Shown here: piece after piece, positions 9,532 through 18,761 of the stretch
Numbering within the stretch: position 1 is the stretch's first letter
Layout of the letters: each line of letters begins with the position of its first letter
Origin: Gammaproteobacteria bacterium
GTDB taxonomy: Bacteria > Pseudomonadota > Gammaproteobacteria > Steroidobacterales > GCA-2729495
Assembly: GCA_024229935.1 (NCBI GenBank)
Contig: JAAERX010000074.1
Coordinates: forward strand, 1 to 64,000
Reading direction: 5' to 3'
Length of the DNA stretch: 64,000 nucleotides
Made by a program: the position numbers and the translations under genes
The notes under the pieces: model-generated
Told to the model about the DNA's origin: nothing
The model's input: only the letters and a program-made list of their open reading frames with translations
Databases searched by the model: none

Positions 9532-10041
9532 ATGAAGCACTGCAAATTATTGCTGCTGACAGCCATTGCCCTACTGCTACAAGCATGCAGTGGTGGCACC
9601 GACCCGGTAAAAGACTCTGGGAACAACGGCCTTGAGGATAATCTTGGGAAAGACACTGAGAATAACCCAGTGACTGAAGTTCAGACTATTACACCCAAAG
9701 TCTATATCGTGAGCCCCATTAATGACGCCACTGTAACTTCTCCGGTTACTGTGGAATTCGGCATCGAGGGCTTTTCACTGGCACCAGCAGGTGTAAATAC
9801 AACAAATACAGGCCACCATCACCTACTGGTAGATACCGCCTTACCTGCCCTGAATCAACCTATACCATCAGACAGCAACCATCTGCATTTTGGTAAAGCT
9901 CAGGATGCAACCGTATTGAAACTAGAGCCCGGTGAACACACACTACAACTTCTGCTTGGAGATGGCAGCCACATACCACATACCACGGCGATTATTTCAG
10001 AACCTATTGTAATAACCGTCGTCACTGAAGCTGTAGAATAA
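9532..10041 (+). CDS. DUF4399 lipoprotein
   Basis: This 169-aa putative outer-membrane or periplasmic lipoprotein has the signal sequence MKHCKLLLLTAIALLLQACS with a lipobox ending at Cys19. A linker rich in Gly, Asp and Asn follows, then a DUF4399 domain: YIVSPINDATVTSPVTVEF, NTGHHHLLVDT with a His cluster, NHLHFGKAQ and LEPGEHTLQLLLGD. Function is unknown. The His-rich motifs could bind a metal; that is inference. The start at 9532 is preferred over 9520 because GGAG at 9523-9526 is well placed before it and the signal peptide begins there. Confidence 0.82.
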   Translation: MKHCKLLLLTAIALLLQACSGGTDPVKDSGNNGLEDNLGKDTENNPVTEVQTITPKVYIVSPINDATVTSPVTVEFGIEGFSLAPAGVNTTNTGHHHLLVDTALPALNQPIPSDSNHLHFGKAQDATVLKLEPGEHTLQLLLGDGSHIPHTTAIISEPIVITVVTEAVE

Positions 10042-10115
10042 TTATCTGATAACCTTGAATGAATAGAGGCAGTGACTGACATAGAATTTTTCTAGTCACA
10101 CTGATCTGTAAATGC

Positions 10116-11582
10116 ATGAGTAATTCCCCCATAGGCATCAGTGGAGTTGCGCTCCACGTACCACCATTTCGCATTGACTTGCAGGACTGGTGCGAATGGA
10201 CCAGTGAAGACTGGGACAAAATACAGAGTGTTGTAGGCTCTGGCTTTAGGCTGCCTGGCACACAACAAAGCGTTTATACAATGGCAGCAACTGCAGTGCT
10301 GCGATTAATCAAAAGTTATGACATCGACCCTGCTGAAGTACGCTTCCTCGCGCTTGGCACAGAGTCCAGTACAGATAATTCAGCCGGCGCCATTATCGCC
10401 AAAGGGATGATCGACAATGCGCTGGTAAAGGAAGGCAAACAACCCTTATCACGTAATTGTGAAGTCCCCGAATTTAAGCATGCATGTCTTGGTGGCATTT
10501 ATGCGCTTAAAAATGCCATCCGTTTTCTTAATACCGATGGTGCCAGCTCAAAAGCCATTGTTGTTTGCTCAGATATAGCATTGTATGGCCTGGGCACCAG
10601 TGGCGAACCTACCCAGGGCGCAGGCGCTGTCGCTATGCTGCTGGAAACCAATCCAACTATTGCTGCTATAGACCTAAATGAAGCTGGCAGCGCTTCAGAT
10701 TATCGTGGCATTGATTTCCGCAAGCCCATTCAATATCAAAATGGCAGCGGTCTGCCAGTTGCCAACAGTAATATTCCTGTTTTTAACGGACGCTACTCTG
10801 CCTCCTGTTACATTGACGAAATGCGCCATGCGCTTGAGGCTATGTATATGCGCAGGAGCATTTCTCCCGCTGAATATTTAGATAGGGTTGAAGCTGTTTT
10901 TATGCACCGTCCTTTTCAGCGGATGCCGGAGAACGGCTGGGGTATGGCCTGGCTTTTCAGCCTGGCAACTGACCCGGCGGCCGGTCACAAGACATTAGTT
11001 GAATTAAGTGCAGAAGCAGGCATCAGCTTTGATGCCTTGCTGGCAGAGATTCAGAACCCCCCTGAAGTAACTGACTTTGCTGTCAGCGATCGAATTCGTG
11101 ACGAAGCATTTCCACTTATGAGCAAAGTATTACGAAGCTCCCGGGGTAGCGCCAAATGGGAGCAACAAGTCAAAGCAAAAATTTCCCTTGGCAGTAAACG
11201 TATGGAAGAACTGGGCAATCTTTATACGGGCGCACTACCCGCATGGTTTGCTGCAGGGCTGGAAGAAGCGGCCAGCAAAGGCACCGACCTGAACAATAAA
11301 GAACTGCTGCTAATGGGATACGGTAGCGGTGATGCTGCTGAAGCTATTCCGGTAAAAGTGGTCCCCGGCTGGCAAACAGCTGTACAAAAAATTGATATGG
11401 CTGGCGCAATGGCTGAAGCAATTAACCTGACCAAAGACCAGTACCTGTCACTTCGTGAAGGTCGTGACGAACTATATCCTGACTTTGCCCCCAAAGAAGA
11501 ATTTGTAGTTGACCGGGTTGGAACTTCTGACGATGAAGGCTTTCAGGATAAAGGCATAGAGTATTACCGCTATAACAATTAG
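10116..11582 (+). CDS. mvaS: Hydroxymethylglutaryl-CoA synthase
   Basis: HMG-CoA synthase condenses acetyl-CoA with acetoacetyl-CoA to HMG-CoA, entering the mevalonate route to isoprenoids. This thiolase-fold protein keeps the catalytic set: Glu83 in ALGTESSTDNS, nucleophile Cys124 in EFKHACLGGIYALKNA and His264 in VFMHRPFQRM. At 488 aa it is longer than most bacterial MvaS (about 390-420 aa), the extra length being in the C-terminal half. Its stop overlaps tail-to-tail with the phosphomevalonate kinase gene, so these genes are convergent, not one operon. Polyketide beta-branching HMG synthases are the alternative, but the mevalonate neighbours argue against that. Confidence 0.9.
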   Translation: MSNSPIGISGVALHVPPFRIDLQDWCEWTSEDWDKIQSVVGSGFRLPGTQQSVYTMAATAVLRLIKSYDIDPAEVRFLALGTESSTDNSAGAIIAKGMIDNALVKEGKQPLSRNCEVPEFKHACLGGIYALKNAIRFLNTDGASSKAIVVCSDIALYGLGTSGEPTQGAGAVAMLLETNPTIAAIDLNEAGSASDYRGIDFRKPIQYQNGSGLPVANSNIPVFNGRYSASCYIDEMRHALEAMYMRRSISPAEYLDRVEAVFMHRPFQRMPENGWGMAWLFSLATDPAAGHKTLVELSAEAGISFDALLAEIQNPPEVTDFAVSDRIRDEAFPLMSKVLRSSRGSAKWEQQVKAKISLGSKRMEELGNLYTGALPAWFAAGLEEAASKGTDLNNKELLLMGYGSGDAAEAIPVKVVPGWQTAVQKIDMAGAMAEAINLTKDQYLSLREGRDELYPDFAPKEEFVVDRVGTSDDEGFQDKGIEYYRYNN

Positions 11583-12634
11583 GCCTGACTTATCTTCAGG
11601 CCTTCACTACTCCAGGCAACTGTACCGGTTTTATATCCTGCCGCTTCTGCTTTCCTAGCAAAGTGAGTTAATTGCGACTCATCTGTAGTAAATACTATTC
11701 CAAAATCACCACCACCTGCCCCTGACGGTTTGTAAATCACATCACTTCGATTGGCAAATGAATATAGTTCCTGATGTGGCTCTGACCAGATACCCAGTGA
11801 TGCAGATGCATCCAGTTGGCGTAATGCCTCAGAAAAACAGTGGATGGACTCAAGAATTTTATCTCCGGAAGCATTTTCCCAGGCTGCTGCTGCAACTCTG
11901 GCAGCTGAACATACTGGGGCAAAAACCTCTGCCCACACTTCTGGCGAACCAGCTTTAAAGTCATTTACCAAACTGAGCTTTGCTGTGGTCGATGCGGCCT
12001 GACCTGTCCATACAGGCATAACAAATAAGTCCTCTGGCCAGGCCAGCTCCTGCACTCTTGGCATCGACATTTGTGATGTGCCAGATGACATAGCAATAAG
12101 CCCGCCAAACCAGCTTGTTACTACATCAACCCCGCTACCCTGAGCCCCCTGGAAATAATGATGCACCTTTAGAGCTGTGCTCATATCCGGATCCTTTCCT
12201 GCACTAACCTGCAATGCAGCCGTTAATGCTGCCGCAACCGCAGCACTGGAGCCAATACCTTTCTTTTGTGGCACATTATTAATATCTACAGCTTGTTGAT
12301 AAAAATCCCGTGTACAGATACTGATGCCAATTGCTGAGTTGTGCCCGAGCGTAACACCATCCTCATGCATAACATCAAGTGCCGCATTAACAAGCATGCC
12401 AAACTCACCCGGGTCATTAATCCACCTTGATGCCCCTACTAAATCAGCATTAAAACTGTAACGCTGCCCCGTATTTACAACATACAGCTCACTGCTCTTT
12501 GTATTTACGGAATATATCTCTACAGTTGCCCGCAAATCAGTAGCGGCAGATACTGCAGGAGCATTTTCCAGCACTGCATATTCACCTGTTAGTAATAACT
12601 TGCCAGGTGCACTGGTAGTTATGACTGTACTCAT
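11579..12634 (-). CDS. mvaK2: Phosphomevalonate kinase (GHMP family)
   Basis: The enzyme phosphorylates 5-phosphomevalonate to the diphosphate with ATP. The 351-aa chain opens with SAPGKLLLTGEYAVLENAP, has the GHMP ATP motif KKGIGSSAAVAAAL at residues 125-137, a WTGQAAST segment matching the phosphomevalonate kinase pattern WTG.pAS, and the C-terminal KPSGAGGGDFGI motif. These features separate it from mevalonate kinase. An in-frame upstream ATG at 12667 would give a non-conserved 11-residue extension. The ATG at 12634 overlaps the mvaD stop by 4 nt and is preferred. It forms a two-gene operon with mvaD. Confidence 0.9.
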   Translation of the reverse strand: MSTVITTSAPGKLLLTGEYAVLENAPAVSAATDLRATVEIYSVNTKSSELYVVNTGQRYSFNADLVGASRWINDPGEFGMLVNAALDVMHEDGVTLGHNSAIGISICTRDFYQQAVDINNVPQKKGIGSSAAVAAALTAALQVSAGKDPDMSTALKVHHYFQGAQGSGVDVVTSWFGGLIAMSSGTSQMSMPRVQELAWPEDLFVMPVWTGQAASTTAKLSLVNDFKAGSPEVWAEVFAPVCSAARVAAAAWENASGDKILESIHCFSEALRQLDASASLGIWSEPHQELYSFANRSDVIYKPSGAGGGDFGIVFTTDESQLTHFARKAEAAGYKTGTVAWSSEGLKISQA

Positions 12635-13599
12635 GATTCTACCCAGGCCCCATTTCCCAAATAACAATCAAGCACATCTATCACACCCGGTACTTCAGCT
12701 AATGCTTTATGTACCTTACTGACTGCTTCAGGCATACATACCGCCTTAACCTGCGGACCGGCATCAATAGTAAAAAACACCGGAACCCCGCTCTTACGTA
12801 ATTCCCTGATGCGCTGCATACAGGCCAGTGTCGCACCTGACCAATACACCAATGGTGGCATTGAGCTCATCGCAACAGCATGCATCTTAAGACAACTGTG
12901 TTCAGAAATGTCTGCCAGTGCCGCAAAATCACGTTGCCGCACAAAGCCAAGGCCTGCTTCAAGATCAGCAGGATGTGTATCAACCCAACCCTTATAAGCA
13001 GATGATGTTTTGCGACTGGATTCCATACCACCCGTTGAACTTACATCCTTGGGCTGGCGTGAGGTTACTGCAACAACGACCGACAAGGGCCAGTCATCTG
13101 GTATAGCTACTGAATGACAGCGTGTACCTGTTAGCCCGGATGTTTTTTCCAGTAATACAATACCTGCATGCAGTGAACGTGGCGCCGAACCAGAGCCAAT
13201 ACGGGCAATATAATCAAGATCTTCTGTGGCAATATCTATATGCAATGCTGCTGCCGCCGCCTTTACCAAAGCCGCATATCCGGATGCAGATGATGCAAGC
13301 CCGGCACCTGTTGGAAAATCATTGCTTGTATTAACCCGCGCAAAATCCTTTACCCCCGCATGCTCACGAAGCATATCCAGGCAGCGTGTCACACGGCTCA
13401 ACGCCCCGGCATCGGGCACACCATTAATGACCAACTCATCCTGCTCCAAATCACTCTCAAAACTTACAGAGGTACGTGTTGTCAGCCCACCCAGTGTCAG
13501 GGACAAAGACCCAACCGCAGGTAAATTGGTGGCAACATCCTGTTTGCCCCAATACTTGATCAATGCCACATTTGGATGTGCGCTTGCTGTTGCCTGCAT
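12631..13599 (-). CDS. mvaD: Diphosphomevalonate decarboxylase
   Basis: The enzyme converts mevalonate 5-diphosphate to isopentenyl diphosphate with ATP, CO2 being released. It is a 322-aa GHMP-family protein with the signature NVALIKYWGKQDVATNLPAV at residues 10-29, the phosphate loop PTGAGLASSASGYAAL at 96-111 and the catalytic aspartate in FFTIDAGPQ (about residue 279). It is the first gene of the mvaD-mvaK2 operon and is divergent from ispA, which would use the product. Mevalonate kinase, HMG-CoA reductase and IPP isomerase are not in this window and must lie elsewhere if the pathway is complete. Confidence 0.95.
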   Translation of the reverse strand: MQATASAHPNVALIKYWGKQDVATNLPAVGSLSLTLGGLTTRTSVSFESDLEQDELVINGVPDAGALSRVTRCLDMLREHAGVKDFARVNTSNDFPTGAGLASSASGYAALVKAAAAALHIDIATEDLDYIARIGSGSAPRSLHAGIVLLEKTSGLTGTRCHSVAIPDDWPLSVVVAVTSRQPKDVSSTGGMESSRKTSSAYKGWVDTHPADLEAGLGFVRQRDFAALADISEHSCLKMHAVAMSSMPPLVYWSGATLACMQRIRELRKSGVPVFFTIDAGPQVKAVCMPEAVSKVHKALAEVPGVIDVLDCYLGNGAWVES

Positions 13600-13704
13600 A
13601 AGATGAATTCCGTGATACCTGAATGAATTATAGAACGAGCAAAGCAGAAATTTGGCGTAAAGGCCAATAACAACTATGCTCTATCCTGCTCAAATTATCT
13701 GATA

Positions 13705-14595
13705 ATGATGAATACACTGGAACTAATGCAAGAATGGCAGCAACGTGTCGAGCATAAACTCGACCAGGTACTGCCATCTGCCGAAACCTCACCACTGCAA
13801 CTTCATGCAGCCATGCGCTATTCAGTGCTTGGTGGCGGTAAACGTATCAGGCCCATGCTGGTGTATGCCACAGGTATGTCACTGGGCATTGAACCCGAAC
13901 AGCTGGATGGGCCCGCTGCAGCCATAGAGCTAATGCATGCATTCTCCCTGGTGCATGATGACCTGCCGGCCATGGATAATGATGATCTGCGACGGGGAAA
14001 ACCCACAACCCATATCAAATATAATGAGGCAACTGCAATTCTGGCAGCTGATGCACTTCAGCCGCTGGCATTTCAGGTGCTGGCAACTGATACCAAGATG
14101 CTTTGCCCACCTGAAACCCGTCTACAGCTGATCAGCCTGCTTGCGGAGGCATGTGGCTCGACAGGCATGACTGGCGGACAATCTATAGACCTTGGGGCAG
14201 AGGGTCAGCAGCTTAATGAAGCTGAGCTAGAACATATGTACCGGCTGAAAACCGGCCGCCTGCTACATGCAAGTGCACTATCGGCCGCCTATTGTGCTCA
14301 GGCAGATGATCAGGCAATACAAGCACTCGGGCTTTTTGCCGACAGCCTTGGCCTGGCATTTCAGATACGTGATGATGTGCTGGATATTGAGGGTGAGACT
14401 CAAACCATAGGTAAACAACAAGGTGCAGATCAACAGCTCTCCAAAGCAACTTGGCCGGCCTTATTGGGACTGGAGGCAGCCAAAACGAAAACCACCAGAC
14501 TATTAAGTGATGCGCTTGTACAAATTGAAGGCTTTGGCCCAAATGCTGAGCCATTACGACAAATCGCCCATTTTATTGTGTTCCGTGAACTCTGA
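13705..14595 (+). CDS. ispA: Farnesyl/geranylgeranyl diphosphate synthase
   Basis: This 296-aa trans-prenyltransferase condenses IPP with allylic diphosphates. The two aspartate motifs are visible: DDLPAMD at residues 85-91 (FARM) and DDVLD at 223-227 (SARM), with the GGGKRIRPML IPP-binding motif near 43-52. The aromatic-serine pair F-S four and five residues before the first motif resembles FPP synthases, so a C15 product is likely. In most gammaproteobacteria ispA sits between xseB and dxs. Here both are absent and the neighbours are mevalonate genes, which fits isoprenoid precursors made by the mevalonate route. ATG at 13705 or 13708 could start translation. Confidence 0.93.
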   Translation: MMNTLELMQEWQQRVEHKLDQVLPSAETSPLQLHAAMRYSVLGGGKRIRPMLVYATGMSLGIEPEQLDGPAAAIELMHAFSLVHDDLPAMDNDDLRRGKPTTHIKYNEATAILAADALQPLAFQVLATDTKMLCPPETRLQLISLLAEACGSTGMTGGQSIDLGAEGQQLNEAELEHMYRLKTGRLLHASALSAAYCAQADDQAIQALGLFADSLGLAFQIRDDVLDIEGETQTIGKQQGADQQLSKATWPALLGLEAAKTKTTRLLSDALVQIEGFGPNAEPLRQIAHFIVFREL

Positions 14596-14683
14596 TCAGT
14601 TCACAGAACCATACAATACATAACAAAAGCCTATACGCTCAATCTAGGCTATAGTAAGCATTGATTTTTATAGCCAATCTGCC

Positions 14684-16321
14684 ATGTATACGAGTTTTTT
14701 CGGTCTCAATGAAGAGCCGTTCTCGATAACCCCAAATCCACGCTACCTCTATATGAGTGAGCGCCATACGGAAGCGCTCGCCCACCTTATCTATGGCATT
14801 AAAGATAGTGGTGGCTTTGTACAGCTCACAGGTGAGGTAGGCACTGGTAAAACCACATTGATTCGCAGCCTTCTGCAACGCTTGCCTGGCAACGCAGATG
14901 TTGCCCTTATTCTGAACCCACAACTAAGCGCTACCGAATTTCTAGCGGCAATACTTGAAGAACTGGGTGTCCCCCAGCCTGGCAATCTAAATAGCCTGCA
15001 AGCCTTAACCTATGCATTAAATGGTTTTCTACTGAAAAATCACAGCCAGGGCAGACGTACAATTTTGATTGTTGATGAAGCTCAAAACTTTGCCATTGAT
15101 GTATTAGAACAAATCAGGCTGTTAACCAACCTGGAAACTGCTCGCCAGAAGTTGCTGCAAATTACCCTGATTGGACAGCCAGAGTTACGTACATTGCTTG
15201 CCCGTACGGATCTACGCCAACTTGCACAGCGCATTACCGGCCGGTATCACCTGGAACCATTAAGCCAGGCTGATACCGAAGAATATATACATCATCGTCT
15301 AAGGGTAGCAGGCTCAAACAAGAACATTTTCCCTGCGAATACATGCCGAGAGCTTTATCGTTTATCCGGTGGAGTACCGAGAATTATTAATGTTATTGCC
15401 GACCGGGCCATGCTGGGGGCTTACACGCAGGATGAGCATGAGATCAATACTAGGCTTGTTCGACAAGCAGCAGGAGAAGTATTCGGGGAAGATCCTGACT
15501 TACGCCGAAATAAGAACTCATGGCTCTATGTAGCCGCTTTTACTGCTCTGGCAATCCTGTTAATTGGTACAGCATCATTTACTGCATTGCGCTTTATATC
15601 TGCCAATACTCAGGGGCCTGCTGTTGCTGCCACTGAGCCTGTTACTGAGTCACCCACCACATTACCAGTCATTGAAAATACAGATATAGCACCAGAACTG
15701 GCCAGCCTTGAAGAACTCATAGTTGCAAATACATCCATTACTGATACACGCAATGCATTTGTAAATTTATTTACGCTCTGGGGCATCACCTTTGATAGCG
15801 AAAGTTCACTGGCATGTGAACAGGCACAACAACACCAGTTATTCTGCTTGTTTCAACGCGGCTCCCTTGCGCAGATTCAACAACTTAACCGCCCCGTTAT
15901 ACTCACCTTACAAGACAGTACTGGTACCAAACATGAGGTTGTACTGGCCACACTAAGCGCCAGCAGTGCCGGGGTAAGGCTTGGCAATACCACTTATGAA
16001 GTGCCCATCAGTGATATCAATGCATTATGGTACGGGGAGTACCTCCTATTGTGGAAACCACAAATTGGCATAATTAAATCCTTCTATCCCGGCATGCGTG
16101 ACCCGGATGTGCCCTGGATCAGGAAGAGCCTTGCTAAAATACAGGGGGAAACTATAAACCCTATAAACTCTATCCTTTTTGATGAGACCCTTGAGGCACA
16201 CGTTCGTGACTATCAGGTAACCCGCAGACTGAATGTAGATGGCTTGGTTGGTCAACAAACCCAAATTGTTATTAATTCAGATCTGGGTGTCAGCGCACCC
16301 AGACTAATAAGGGCGAACTAA
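14684..16321 (+). CDS. exeA: ExeA/GspA-like AAA ATPase with C-terminal peptidoglycan-binding domain
   Basis: ExeA-type proteins hydrolyse ATP in the cytoplasm and bind peptidoglycan in the periplasm to help insert the type II secretin. This 545-aa protein starts MYTSFFGLNEEPFSITPNPR, the standard ExeA opening. It has Walker A GEVGTGKTT at residues 50-58, Walker B ILIVDEAQNF, one transmembrane helix at about 278-302 and a C-terminal peptidoglycan-binding domain (VRDYQVTRRLNVDGLVGQQT). The next gene, 2 nt downstream, is the usual partner GspB/ExeB. No other type II secretion genes are here, so it may serve a secretin or pilus system encoded elsewhere. Confidence 0.88.
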   Translation: MYTSFFGLNEEPFSITPNPRYLYMSERHTEALAHLIYGIKDSGGFVQLTGEVGTGKTTLIRSLLQRLPGNADVALILNPQLSATEFLAAILEELGVPQPGNLNSLQALTYALNGFLLKNHSQGRRTILIVDEAQNFAIDVLEQIRLLTNLETARQKLLQITLIGQPELRTLLARTDLRQLAQRITGRYHLEPLSQADTEEYIHHRLRVAGSNKNIFPANTCRELYRLSGGVPRIINVIADRAMLGAYTQDEHEINTRLVRQAAGEVFGEDPDLRRNKNSWLYVAAFTALAILLIGTASFTALRFISANTQGPAVAATEPVTESPTTLPVIENTDIAPELASLEELIVANTSITDTRNAFVNLFTLWGITFDSESSLACEQAQQHQLFCLFQRGSLAQIQQLNRPVILTLQDSTGTKHEVVLATLSASSAGVRLGNTTYEVPISDINALWYGEYLLLWKPQIGIIKSFYPGMRDPDVPWIRKSLAKIQGETINPINSILFDETLEAHVRDYQVTRRLNVDGLVGQQTQIVINSDLGVSAPRLIRAN

Positions 16322-16323
16322 TC

Positions 16324-16935
16324 ATGTCCTTTATTCTGGATGCCTTACGTAAATCTGAGAATGAGCGTCAGCGTAATCAGACTCCTGGCATGGCTAATCT
16401 GCAGGCACAGAATACACGCCAAGGTTCAGGCATATGGATCCCACTGGTTGCATTACTGGTAGGCATTAACCTTAGCCTGGTTGTTGTGATGTGGTTTTTA
16501 AGTGATGACAAGCAACCTGTCACTCAAGACATAAAGGCCCCACAAGCACCTGCCACAAGCAGCCAGCCTGGCCGACGTCTCTCAGCAGAACTGAGCCCTG
16601 TCAGCACTACTCCAACTGCAAACCCACAGAAAAATAATCCAGCAACGCCGGATTTACAGTTTGGCACCCCTACACCTGACTACACGAACAATGCAGATGA
16701 TGGCATCCCTACACTGGCTGAACTTATGCTGGCCAACACTATCAGCATACCGAAGCTGCATCTGGATATTCATGTCTACAGTGAAACACCAACCGAACGC
16801 TTTGTTTTTATCAACATGTCTCGCTACAACGAAGGTGCAACACTTAGCGAAGGGCCCAAAGTTGTAAGAATTTCCAAGAACGGTGTGGTGCTGAGATATC
16901 AGGGGCAGGATTTCTTGATGGTGCGGGAACAGTAA
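16324..16935 (+). CDS. gspB: GspB/ExeB-like general secretion protein
   Basis: This 203-aa single-pass membrane protein opens with MSFILDALRKSENERQRNQ, the hallmark of the GspB/ExeB family. A transmembrane helix lies at about residues 38-60 (PLVALLVGINLSLVVVMWFL), followed by a Pro/Thr/Gln-rich periplasmic linker and a C-terminal GspB domain (LAELMLANTISIPKLHLDIHVYSETPTERFVFIN is its start). It forms a complex with ExeA that spans the inner membrane to the peptidoglycan. It is cotranscribed with the ExeA gene, with 2 nt between them. Confidence 0.87.
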   Translation: MSFILDALRKSENERQRNQTPGMANLQAQNTRQGSGIWIPLVALLVGINLSLVVVMWFLSDDKQPVTQDIKAPQAPATSSQPGRRLSAELSPVSTTPTANPQKNNPATPDLQFGTPTPDYTNNADDGIPTLAELMLANTISIPKLHLDIHVYSETPTERFVFINMSRYNEGATLSEGPKVVRISKNGVVLRYQGQDFLMVREQ

Positions 16936-16951
16936 ACCCCAGTTCAAGATA

Positions 16952-17737
16952 TTACTCTCTGATGCCAATGCCTTGGGATATCAAGTAATAACAGGTAGCA
17001 AAAGCTGCCACTAAAAACACCATGATCATGGCATAGGCAGTCACAATATTAACGTCAGACACTCCCAATATGCCATATCTAAAACCATTAACCATATACA
17101 GAATCGGGTTAAAGGCTGATACGCTGGCCCAGAAATCCGGTAATAAAGCTGTCGTATAAAACACACCACCAAGATAAGTCAGCGGTGCCAATACAAAAGA
17201 AGGAATAATTGCTACATCATCATATTTTGTGGCAAAAATTGCATTAATCATACCGCCAAGTGAAAACACAGCCGCCGTCAATACCAGCATGCTGATTGCA
17301 ATTAATGGATGCTGCACTTTAAAATCTGTAAAAAATAATGCCACAACAGTAACAACTGTCCCAACTGCCAGCCCCCGAACAATACCGCCGGCGACATGGC
17401 CAAGAATAATGACATAACTGTGTATTGGTGCGACCAGCATTTCCTGCAGATGCCCCTGGAATTTGGCTGAAAAAAATGAGGACACAACATTCCCATAGGA
17501 ATTAGTGATTACTGACATCATGATCAAGCCAGGTGCCATGTACTGCATGTAATCGAAGCCCGCCATTTCACCAATACGACTGCCGATTAAATTGCCAAAA
17601 ATAATAAAATAAAGTGTCATGGTGATAACCGGCGGCACCAGCGTCTGTAGCCATATTCTTATTATCCGCACGGTTTCCTTACGGGCAATGGTATGTAGCG
17701 CAATTAGCTGACCTTGCATACTCATAGTCAGACGCAT
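16952..17737 (-). CDS. ABC-2 type transporter permease (YadH-like)
   Basis: This 261-aa membrane protein has about six hydrophobic segments. The N-terminal LHTIARKETVRIIRIWLQTLVPPVI stretch is typical of ABC-2 permeases of the YadH/NodJ class. It would form the channel of a two-component exporter with the ATPase encoded just upstream, whose last codons it overlaps. The start is uncertain: ATG at 17737 overlaps the ATPase gene by 10 nt, while 17725 and 17719 are also possible. The substrate is unknown; homologues are annotated as multidrug or polysaccharide exporters. Confidence 0.88.
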   Translation of the reverse strand: MRLTMSMQGQLIALHTIARKETVRIIRIWLQTLVPPVITMTLYFIIFGNLIGSRIGEMAGFDYMQYMAPGLIMMSVITNSYGNVVSSFFSAKFQGHLQEMLVAPIHSYVIILGHVAGGIVRGLAVGTVVTVVALFFTDFKVQHPLIAISMLVLTAAVFSLGGMINAIFATKYDDVAIIPSFVLAPLTYLGGVFYTTALLPDFWASVSAFNPILYMVNGFRYGILGVSDVNIVTAYAMIMVFLVAAFATCYYLISQGIGIRE

Positions 17738-18684
17738 ATTTCCGGATCTGCAAGCTGTTTAGTACGCTCTTTGTCACGACGGTCTACCAAACGCATAAAG
17801 AGTTCTTCAAGGCGATTTGTCTTATTGCGCATGCTAGAGACAGCAATGCCGGCATCACTAAGCGCTGCAAACAACTGATTCAGGTTCTGACCACTTGCTA
17901 CCTCAACCTCAATTTCATGATCATTAATTGCCATATATGCAAAGCCATTGATATGCATGTCAGGTTGTAACTCATCAACCAGACTCAATACAAATACCTC
18001 CTGATGTAATTTTCGTAGCACTGTCGACATCCGCGCATGCTCGGCAATCCGGCCTTCATCAATGATAGCCACATGCCGACACAGACTCTCTGCTTCTTCC
18101 AGGTAGTGTGTGGTTAGAATAATTGTTGTGCCCTGTTCATTTATATGGCGCAGAAAATCCCACATGGAGCGACGAATCTCAATATCAACTCCTGCTGTTG
18201 GTTCATCAAGAATAAGTAGTTTAGGTTCATGCACCAATGCACGGGCAATCATCAAACGTCGCTTCATGCCGCCAGACAGATTGCGTGACGCCTCATCACG
18301 ACGATCCCACAATTGCAGTTCACGCAGACATGTCTCAGCACGTTGCTTTGCCCGTTTACGTGGCAAACCATAGAAACCGGCAACATTAACCACGCAGTTA
18401 TATACGGTTTCCCACTGATTGAGATTGATTTCCTGCGGAACCACACCAATACACGACTTTGCGGCAGCCAGGTCTGAATCTATATCATGCCCAAAGACCC
18501 TGACCGTCCCGCCCGTCTTATTAACCAGGGAAGTAATAATACCGATGGCCGTTGTTTTACCAGCACCATTGGGACCCAGTAATGCAAAAAAATCACCTGC
18601 TTCTACATCCAGGTCAATACCATTAAGTGCCTGTACGCCATTGGGGTAAATCTTGGTCAGGCCATGTATAGAGAGTGCCTTCAT
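17728..18684 (-). CDS. ABC transporter ATP-binding protein (YadG-like)
   Basis: This 318-aa ATPase powers the permease encoded downstream. Walker A is GPNGAGKTTAIG, the ABC signature LSGGMKRRL and Walker B LLILDEPTAGVD. The start MKALSIHGLTKIYPNG at 18684 matches family N-termini. A longer form from 18744 would add 20 residues with no similarity to the domain. Neither start has a strong ribosome binding site, so the N-terminus is uncertain. The C-terminal region after about residue 215 is the regulatory extension seen in YadG/CcmA-like exporters. Confidence 0.9.
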   Translation of the reverse strand: MKALSIHGLTKIYPNGVQALNGIDLDVEAGDFFALLGPNGAGKTTAIGIITSLVNKTGGTVRVFGHDIDSDLAAAKSCIGVVPQEINLNQWETVYNCVVNVAGFYGLPRKRAKQRAETCLRELQLWDRRDEASRNLSGGMKRRLMIARALVHEPKLLILDEPTAGVDIEIRRSMWDFLRHINEQGTTIILTTHYLEEAESLCRHVAIIDEGRIAEHARMSTVLRKLHQEVFVLSLVDELQPDMHINGFAYMAINDHEIEVEVASGQNLNQLFAALSDAGIAVSSMRNKTNRLEELFMRLVDRRDKERTKQLADPEICV

Positions 18685-18761
18685 AGGGATGGATTGTGCA
18701 TGGCTCAAACATGAAGGGCTACACTGACTGTTAATTCTACCCATTAATGGTCAGTTATGTA

